The notes beneath the pieces were generated by a model. That model was given only the letters and a program-made list of their open reading frames with translations, was not told the origin of the DNA and did no database searches. DNA of 64,000 nucleotides, from NCBI GenBank assembly GCA_026027325.1, contig JAMSLZ010000005.1, forward strand, positions 1,302,001 to 1,366,000. The letters are read 5' to 3'. Of this stretch, positions 57,884 to 64,000 are shown piece after piece. The position numbers and the translations under genes were made by a program. Each line of letters opens with the position of its first letter. Within the stretch, counting starts at the first letter, position 1. Source of the DNA: Actinomucor elegans. Lineage: Eukaryota; Mucoromycota; Mucoromycetes; Mucorales; Mucoraceae.

Positions 57884-59993
57884 TCAGTGCTCAATATCTT
57901 CCCAGTCTCGGCCCTTGACTTTTTGCAATTCGACTTCGGTTAATACTGAGCCACTAGTAAAGTAACCTGAGGCAATCTTGGCATCAATTTCAACTCTATC
58001 GTAAAGTGTAAGTAATATAACTTCAAATAGCATATAGTCTTTTACCGAGAATCAGCTGGGATAAGTTCTTCTGGAATAGGAACGCGTTCAATAATTGGAA
58101 TACCGGAGCCGACAATGGCGTCATGTTTCTAATAAGAACGAATAGAAAGAGGTTAATACCGGCACAGGCCAGTTTATCCGGGTGCTTACCATGTTGGACA
58201 TGGACTAATAAGAATGCATTAGTGGGTGGAATGATCATTATAAACTGTAGCTTACCATCATACGATCAATCTTTTGGATGCCTAACCAGTGTAATACATC
58301 AGGCATTAAGGCTTGGAAACGCATATCTTTTACGCCTGCAATACATTCAGTACGTAAAAAGTAATTACTAGCCGTGTCACCGCCAGCCTGTCTTTTACGT
58401 GCATTGTAAACGAGATATTTTGTAACTTCACCAAGAGCTCTGCCTTCTTTTCTGACTACATAATAATCGAGTTATTATATGAATTACTTGTAATATGACT
58501 ACTTACAGTATACAATAACACCGACACCACCTTGTTGAGCTTGCTTGGCGCACTCTTCAATACCGTAAATCAAATAAGGTCTGCAGGTACAAATATCGCT
58601 GCCTAAGATATGGTTAAATATCCCCATTCCTTTTCAAACAAAGAATTCAATTACCAAAAACGTCCGACCCGTTGCATTCATCATGCACGCGCAATGTTAA
58701 CTTCTTGGATGGATCTTTTATATACAAATTAAATATGCTGTTTCTATGATACTTGATGAAGACTTACCGGAAATGAATTCTGGGTTACCAAAGATATAGA
58801 CGCTAATGCCGCCAATAGGAGGCAAAAACACTTTTAAATCAGGTCTTGTAATCAATTCAGGGTACATTCCACCTTACAAGATATTTCAGTCAAGAGCTAT
58901 AGTTAATTTATCCAAAACTTACCAGTATCCTCACTAAGTAAAAGAGTCAATAAAAGAAAATGATTCATAGTAAATGGATACTTACAAAAGAGCGCGTCGA
59001 AGCAACGATTCTTCAATACCAAATCGCTTGGCTACACCAGGGAGGTACCAAACAGGTTCAACGGCAGCCTTTGACACGGCCAAATCACCACGCGCATTTA
59101 CTACAACCTTTCCGTCTACCTCCAACGTACCTTTTCTGACGCTCATTTCCATCTCTGCCATTGTCATATGAGCGCGAGTAATAGCAATAGTAGGTCTATC
59201 AGTAGATTTAATACGCTGAAATCCCTGTTGGCTTGTTAAATCGCTTTTACCTAACATCTAAACCTTGCTCGTATTCTTCTTTAAAGATGGAAGGAGCTTC
59301 ATGGCCAAAGGGATCAAGAGAAACAATTTTTTCAGGATCAAACCAAGAAGGATGAGGACCTATTTGATACGTAGGTTCCGTCAAGTCAAAGTTTGGACGA
59401 TGATTTGAAGGCAAGTCTCCAATGGCTACTGCCAAAGCACGATAGATGCAATAAGAGCCACCGTAGGCACCAATCGCGTTTCTACATGTATGATATAAGT
59501 TATATGCAGTCAAGTTATGCACAGCCCGTACCTTTTCTTGATGCTCTGAACATGACGCGAAGCAACAATAGGGCCTCTTACTTTTGGGTCTTGAGCGCCC
59601 CATTTCAGTGATAAGGGCTTGATACCATGTTGACCAGGATAGGCTATAATTAAAATTTTATTAGTGTGTTATCTCTCAAAGATAACAAAAGCTTACTTGT
59701 CAAGATCACACGGCTCGGATACATGGACGACGAAGAAGAAGGAGATGGTGATTTGTCCGCAGCAGACCTCTCTTTAGAGTTAGAGGGTGAAATCTGCTCA
59801 CTGGCCATCTTGGAAGAAGAAGTCGAAAGTTTTTCCAACTAAATATTTAAAAAAGAGAGAGAAGGGATTAACTATGCATTCGTTTTTCAAGCAAATGTTT
59901 TACCTGTTCAGCCAATCTCAATTGATCAGCTCTGAGAGTCTCCATAGTAGAGAGCATTTTTTGCAAGGTAGCTTCATCATTAGATATAGTCAT
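57884..59993 (-). CDS. URC1: URC1-type GTP cyclohydrolase II-like protein
   Basis: Thirteen exons: 59993-59904, 59838-59697, 59643-59532, 59481-59256, 59215-58986, 58933-58923 (11 nt), 58872-58768, 58714-58655, 58602-58507, 58455-58256, 58204-58190 (15 nt), 58128-58046 and 57995-57884; about 493 residues. A coiled-coil N-terminus and Ser-rich linker precede the GTP-cyclohydrolase N-terminal domain (PGQHGIKPLSLKWGAQDPKV, RPTIAITRAHM). The GCHII core has Cys319, Cys330 and Cys332 in HDECNGSDVFGSDICTCRPY; the C-x10-C-x-C spacing equals the zinc site of bacterial RibA. FRKEGRALGE corresponds to its catalytic RxEGRG region but is altered. Fungal proteins of this type are Urc1, needed for growth on uracil (URC pathway). 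The exon 4/5 junction is the least sure: only a weak GTTAGG donor with a 40-nt intron keeps frame. Divergent from UPRT. Confidence 0.9.
58190..58204 (-). other. 15-nt microexon of URC1
   Basis: Encodes exactly SMSNM between CTTATTAG and GTAAGC; required for the conserved RMMSMSNMKHDAI segment. Confidence 0.8.
58923..58933 (-). other. 11-nt microexon of URC1
   Basis: Encodes the end of Phe, then Glu-Asp-Thr and the first base of Gly, between TACTTAG and GTAAGT. It restores the frame between exons 5 and 7. Confidence 0.75.
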
Positions 59994-60220
59994 TGTGAAT
60001 AAGAAAAGAAAGGAGAAACGAGGCGAAACGGTTCTGTTTAAATAAGAATAGCTGGCTGGCAGCTGCTGCTTATCATGGGACTTGTTTGAGGAATTATACA
60101 CTGTGTATTTATCTCTAACGTAGAGCATTGCGGCATGTGACGAACGGAAAAGCTCAAAGAGAAACAAATAAATAGGCTTATTGGTTTTACATTTCTCTAC
60201 TTTTCTTTACTCTTTATCTT
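59994..60220. promoter_or_regulatory. divergent URC1 / UPRT promoter with GATA motifs
   Basis: 227 bases between the start codons. On the plus strand TTATC (GATAA on the other) occurs at 60070-60074, 60109-60113 and 60214-60218. GATA factors of the AreA/Nit2 type control nitrogen-source genes in fungi, which would fit use of uracil as nitrogen source. Such short motifs are frequent in AT-rich DNA, so the link is only suggestive. Confidence 0.4.
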
Positions 60221-61085
60221 ATGGCTAGCATGACTAAAAACGATTCACTTTATATCAGCCAACATCCTATTGTTGCAAACAAGCTCTCTCAATTGAGAGA
60301 TTCCAAGCAGAAACCTAAGGCTGTTCGAGAACTTGTTCGCGATCTATCAACTCTACTGGGATATGAAGCTACTAGAGATTTGCAATTGAAATCTGGACAA
60401 ACTGTAAGGTAGATTATGGTATTATTCAGCAAGATGCTTAGTTCATTTATTAGGCTCAAACTGCAAATGGCACTTATCAGACATCAGAGATAAGCCCAAG
60501 AGTAGGTTTGGTTCCTGTTTTACGATCAGGCCTTGGATTCGTTGAAGGTACGTATGTGTGATACAATAGCAGCGTGAGAGATTTAACCCTGTTATGCAGG
60601 ATTCCTGAATCTGTTTCCAGATGCTCCCGTATTCCATTTGGGCATTTATCGCGAAAAGATATCTCACCAACCTGTAGAATATTACAACAAGCTGCCTAAT
60701 ATTCCTAATATTGATATGTGCTTTGTATTGGATCCTGTTATTGCAACAGGTAATACTGCTGTAGCAACCATCAATATAATAAAGGAATGGGGTGTCCCTG
60801 ATAGTCAAATCAGATTTGTCGCGGTAGTTGGGGTAAGCCCTTGAAATTACGCGTCTTTACATGAAAAAACTAACATAGTTTACAGTCTGAACAAGGCCTT
60901 CAACATCTTTTGAATGAGCATCCAGATATCAAGGTCTATGTAGCTGCTGTAGATGAATCACTCGATGTTAATGGGTATGTAGCTTTGCATTTTTTTCTTT
61001 TAAACATGCATCTCACATTTCATTTTATAGATATATCAATCCTGGTATTGGAGACTCTGGTGATAGACTTTGGAACACAGTTTAA
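60221..61085 (+). CDS. uracil phosphoribosyltransferase
   Basis: Five exons: 60221-60403, 60454-60547, 60600-60832, 60886-60974 and 61031-61085, giving 217 residues, as in yeast Fur1. The protein shows HPIVANKLSQLRDSKQKP at the N-terminus, VGLVPVLRSGLGFVEGFL, then DPVIATGNTAVATI (PRPP-binding loop, 137-150), and ends PGIGDSGDRLWNTV, the uracil-binding C-terminal motif of UPRT. It makes UMP from uracil and PRPP in the cytosol. In the fungal URC route UPRT activity (URC6/FUR1) is needed together with URC1 and URC4, so its head-to-head position with URC1 is functionally meaningful. The start ATG is preceded by a pyrimidine-rich leader. It is followed 323 bases later by the ArsC-like gene on the same strand. 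Confidence 0.97.
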
Positions 61086-61408
61086 ATAATACAATTAATA
61101 ATAAAGAACCTTCACACACTCATTTAACCTCGTGTTCGTCATAATTACTTATGCTATATTACTCAAACTTGTTCAATCAGTGATTGGATAAGCTCAGATT
61201 AGCTGCATAACCAAGAACAAAGGAAGACCTCTGTCATAGGACACTATGCTACTACAAATTATTTCAATGATAGATCATATTGATTGCAAAGATGTACCTG
61301 TGAAACTACCGCTATCGTTTGTTCCGAATCGCAATAAATGTCTGTACCGCGGTATAAATCTCAGGCTAAATTTTCATTGTACCGTCTATTTTTCGTCTTT
61401 ACTTTTCA
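61086..61408. other. intergenic, nothing seen
   Basis: 3' flank of UPRT with AATAATAAAG near 61096 (possible poly(A) signal) and the promoter of the ArsC-like gene. No further feature. Confidence 0.5.
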
Positions 61409-61792
61409 ATGTCCTGTACCTTATCTATCTTCCACAACCCACGCTGCAGCAAGTCGCGTAACGCACTAACTTATCTCGAAGATAATAAAGATAAGCACAA
61501 CTACAACGTACAAGTTGTTCTATATCAAAAGGAGACTCTGACGCGTAAGCAACTACAACAGCTCTCTGATTATCTCGGCTTGACCGAGCAAGAAGAGTCG
61601 AAAAAGCCGTGGAAGGTATTACTTCGTCCTGAAGCTCAAAAATTAGCTTCTTCTTGGGAAGAGGCCTTTGATCTTTTGGAACAAGATCCCAAGCATCTCG
61701 AACGTCCATTTATTGTCGATTTCGAAAACAAGAAGGCTGCTTTAGGTAGACCAAGCCTTGAGGATGTGGAGAAGCTGGTCCAAAGCTTGTAA
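61409..61792 (+). CDS. ArsC/YfgD-type thioredoxin-fold protein
   Basis: A single-exon gene of 127 residues. IFHNPRCSKSRNALTYLEDN holds the catalytic Cys13 of the ArsC family in the N-P-R-C-S-K-S-R motif. VQVVLYQKETLT matches the '..V..YL...PT' strand, and HLERPFIVDFENKKAALGRP provides the ERP (Arg99) and GRP (Arg114) motifs of the family. There is no second Cys in a CXXC, so it is of the glutaredoxin-dependent arsenate-reductase type (YfgD/ArsC) rather than Spx. Fungi normally reduce arsenate with a Cdc25-like Acr2, so a bacterial-type ArsC fold here is notable; bona fide arsenate reduction is not proven. It has no introns, unlike most neighbours. No signal peptide; presumably cytosolic, although an upstream mitochondrial extension cannot be excluded. 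Confidence 0.85.
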   Translation: MSCTLSIFHNPRCSKSRNALTYLEDNKDKHNYNVQVVLYQKETLTRKQLQQLSDYLGLTEQEESKKPWKVLLRPEAQKLASSWEEAFDLLEQDPKHLERPFIVDFENKKAALGRPSLEDVEKLVQSL

Positions 61793-61903
61793 ATCGTGAC
61801 TTGCATATACAATGTCCGCTGCCTTTCGGGCAACCCTTGCTTCAATTCAATTTAATAAAAATCTTTTAGCTTTTTTGATTTTGACATTAGTAGTATAATA
61901 GCA

Positions 61904-62341
61904 ATGAATCGTTCCAGTATTGTGTTCACAAGCATCCGTACATATGCAACAAAGAGCAAAACAACAAATTTAAAGTGGAAGCCAAGTGTACCTGTTCAAC
62001 AAAGCGCCCTTCCCGATGGTACTATTTTCATTGCACGCCAACCTGTCGTTGAACCCAGTGTGCAAGCCACTGTCGCTCCTCTCCTTCATAAATCCAAAGT
62101 AGCCAAGAAATTATCAGACGCTGAAATCGCTGAATTGCGTCAATTAAGAGAATCCGACCCTGTTACATGGACCCGTTCGAAATTAGCAAAGAAGTTTGGC
62201 TGTTCAGAGTTGTTTGTTAGTATTGCCGCACCTAACAAGGCTGCTGAAGCCGCTAAAGATCAAGCTGCCGCTGTTGCAAATCAAGGTTATAGACGCAGAT
62301 TGATTTCTCAAGAGAGACAAAAGAGAAGAACTCTTTGGTAA
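61904..62341 (+). CDS. MRPL20: mitochondrial large-subunit ribosomal protein mL58
   Basis: A single-exon gene of 145 residues. The N-terminus MNRSSIVFTSIRTYATKSK is a mitochondrial presequence. The core reads KLSDAEIAELRQLRESDPVT, then WTRSKLAKKFGCSELFVSIA, the pattern of the fungal mitoribosomal protein Mrpl20/mL58 ('LSDEEI.E.R.LR..DP..WTR..LAKKF.CS..FV'). A basic tail with YRRRLISQERQKRRTLW follows. It is a component of the 54S subunit in mitochondria. A poly(T)/ATTTTGACATT leader lies before the start. It is in tandem with the ArsC-like gene, 111 bases apart. Confidence 0.85.
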   Translation: MNRSSIVFTSIRTYATKSKTTNLKWKPSVPVQQSALPDGTIFIARQPVVEPSVQATVAPLLHKSKVAKKLSDAEIAELRQLRESDPVTWTRSKLAKKFGCSELFVSIAAPNKAAEAAKDQAAAVANQGYRRRLISQERQKRRTLW

Positions 62342-64000
62342 ACCAACCAGTCAACATTTTTTTATCTAGATCTATTTGAAATCCCCTCTAAAAAAAAGAC
62401 TTGTGAAAGAACACCATGTATACACACACAACACATTTGCGCAAAACCTAATAAAGAGGCCAACAATTTGTATTATACTATTTGTAAATGGGCATTTAAC
62501 CTTGACAGTTTGTCTACGCTTCAACAATCTTTCAAGAAGTACAAACGTTCTCATTCTTGATTGGCTTTCGAATATCGAAACATATATGTTTGTTGTTTTG
62601 AATCCCAAGACTTTATCGCTATACATGAATGTGAGTTTGACAGAGAGAAAAAAATAGAGATTAAAGTAAGGTCTATTAACAGGGTTTGTAGAGGATTTTT
62701 CTTTTGAAAACTGTAAAGGCAATCCAATATATATTTACATTCTTCAAACTATCGCTGATACAAGACATTTTTAGATTTTTGTTGAGATACAGTCATAACT
62801 CGAGCATTTCATGTACAATAAAAATATACAAGAAAATATGACTACATGTTTTCCAATATATTAAATGTACGTTACTAAAGGATCATACCTTGAAAATGCC
62901 GTCTTAATGCCCCACAAAAATAAAGAGACGTTTTAAAATTTTGGTCTTACAGGAATATGTGTTACGATTTTTTTTTTTTTGCAGATGAATAATCCTGATG
63001 TCTACAATCCTCAATCGAATTCAATTTAATATCAAATCCTATTATTGATGTATGTTAAAACTGAGTAGTCGTATCTACTACGGCCAGTGCTTGGCTAAAA
63101 CATTATACATTTATAATATTTTAATGTTCGGTTCTAAAATTCCTGCAATTGCCTCAATTTAGATCTATAGATCTATAGATCTTCCAACCGATCTCGGCCA
63201 AATCACACATCTGAAGACTAGTATCTACTCAGAATAAACTGTTATGTACATTTAATACAATTGCTGTTTAACTACACCAAATTTAGTTTTATTAAAAGTC
63301 AAGACACAAGTATTTAAAGATTTCTACTTTTCTTCCGAATTTCCTAACACACATATTACCTTCTGTTATATTGACGTGTTATTAATCAAACCTTCATTCC
63401 TTGAATACCATAGCTTTACTTATTCTATTAACTACGTGTATTAAATAAGTATAACCTTTGTTTATCTACCTATATGCTTATCCGTGCATCTAAATACTTG
63501 ATTCATGGTCCAATGTAATCTTGTTTTATTGAAAGCAGATATTATACACCATTTATTTATTTAATAAAATGATGATACACTTATGAGCGCTCATTCTTTT
63601 ACTACACCTCCAAATACTGTGTTATCCATGGCTGTCAAGCATACAGTATAGCCTAAACTCTTATTCCTAAACTAGTTTATTATTACTAAATTAATTCAAT
63701 GAATAGCTCTATGAGCACGTTTGTTTTTTCAACATTTCTTTTTATATGATTGCCTTACGATAATATTATATAAACGAATAATGGTGATATATCGTTCTAA
63801 TACATTGATAAATCATACATTTTTGATCTAATGTTGCTGATATCGAATTTACAGGACCGACCGCTATTATGCTGTCAAGATCTTTTTCTTTGTTCATTCT
63901 TTTTCATTCAAATTTTTTCCAAATGGCAAACAAGAAGGCAACATGTTACATTTTAAATGTAGCTCATTCAATGTCCAGCGACTTCCCCAAAGCATTAAGC
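62342..64000. other. intergenic to window end, one repeat copy
   Basis: No gene supported. Opposite frames around 62372-62722 are shadows without motifs. A dispersed-repeat copy lies at 63165-63275. The rest is very AT-rich. Confidence 0.5.
63165..63275 (+). repeat. dispersed ~100-bp repeat copy with triplicated lead
   Basis: AGATCTATAGATCTATAGATC at 63160-63180 precedes CCGATCTCGGCCAAATCACA, then CATCTGAAGACTAGTATCTA and CTCAGAATAAACTG. The lead GATCTCGGCCAAAT is the best-preserved version of this part of the family. Confidence 0.55.

Overview
The window is nuclear DNA of an intron-rich, AT-rich fungus. The gene set is fungal: GPR1/FUN34-type acetate transporter, condensin Smc4, a Cdc15/Imp2-like F-BAR protein, URC1-type GTP cyclohydrolase II-like enzyme, UPRT and mitoribosomal mL58. 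Introns are mostly 40-70 nt with GTAAG-like donors and CTAAT/CTGAT-like branch sites, and several genes carry 5-10 of them. Together with a Rab32-family GTPase and a vezatin-domain protein, this points to an early-diverging lineage, most probably Mucoromycota (Mucorales). That placement is inference from gene content and architecture; there is no rRNA or other marker in the window.

Layout. 1-2.4 kb: decayed LINE reverse transcriptase. 2.4-12.4 kb is gene-dense: a probable HDA1-complex subunit 2/3-like protein (+), a Rab32-like GTPase (+) convergent with a multispanning membrane protein (-), NOP6-like (-) divergent from SURF1 (+), and a vezatin/INP2-like protein (-) convergent with SURF1. 15.9-16.9 kb: C2H2 + DUF3020 regulator (-). 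20.3-23.6 kb: Sec14/CRAL-TRIO protein and a type II membrane glycosyltransferase-like protein (both +). 24.9-25.4 kb: 5'-truncated LINE 3' end with a poly(A) tract. 27.6-31.2 kb: acetate transporter (+) and TPR protein (-). 31.2-38.1 kb is almost empty. 38.2-39.9 kb: ZIP metal transporter with a tandemly duplicated exon-intron unit. 42.1-49.2 kb: SMC4 (-) and an F-BAR/SH3 protein (+) diverging from a 199-bp promoter with ACGCG motifs. 50.6 kb: small secreted protein. 52.4-53.4 kb: ribosomal protein eL20 (L18a). 54.0-54.5 kb: large inverted-repeat (foldback) element. 54.9-62.3 kb is a second dense block: cPLA2-like phospholipase, small unknown protein, URC1 divergent from UPRT (uracil salvage/catabolism pair), ArsC-fold protein and mitoribosomal mL58.

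Most genes are housekeeping and are not one pathway. The clearest functional pairings are URC1/UPRT (both act in pyrimidine use) and SMC4/F-BAR (chromosome condensation and cytokinesis, sharing cell-cycle-box-like promoter motifs). Between the gene blocks the DNA holds a dispersed ~100-bp degenerate repeat family related to the arms of the foldback element, homopolymer tracts and little else. I found no tRNA, rRNA, CRISPR or plasmid/viral module. Exon coordinates were derived by hand from splice-site and reading-frame agreement; each multi-exon model given keeps frame to its stop.
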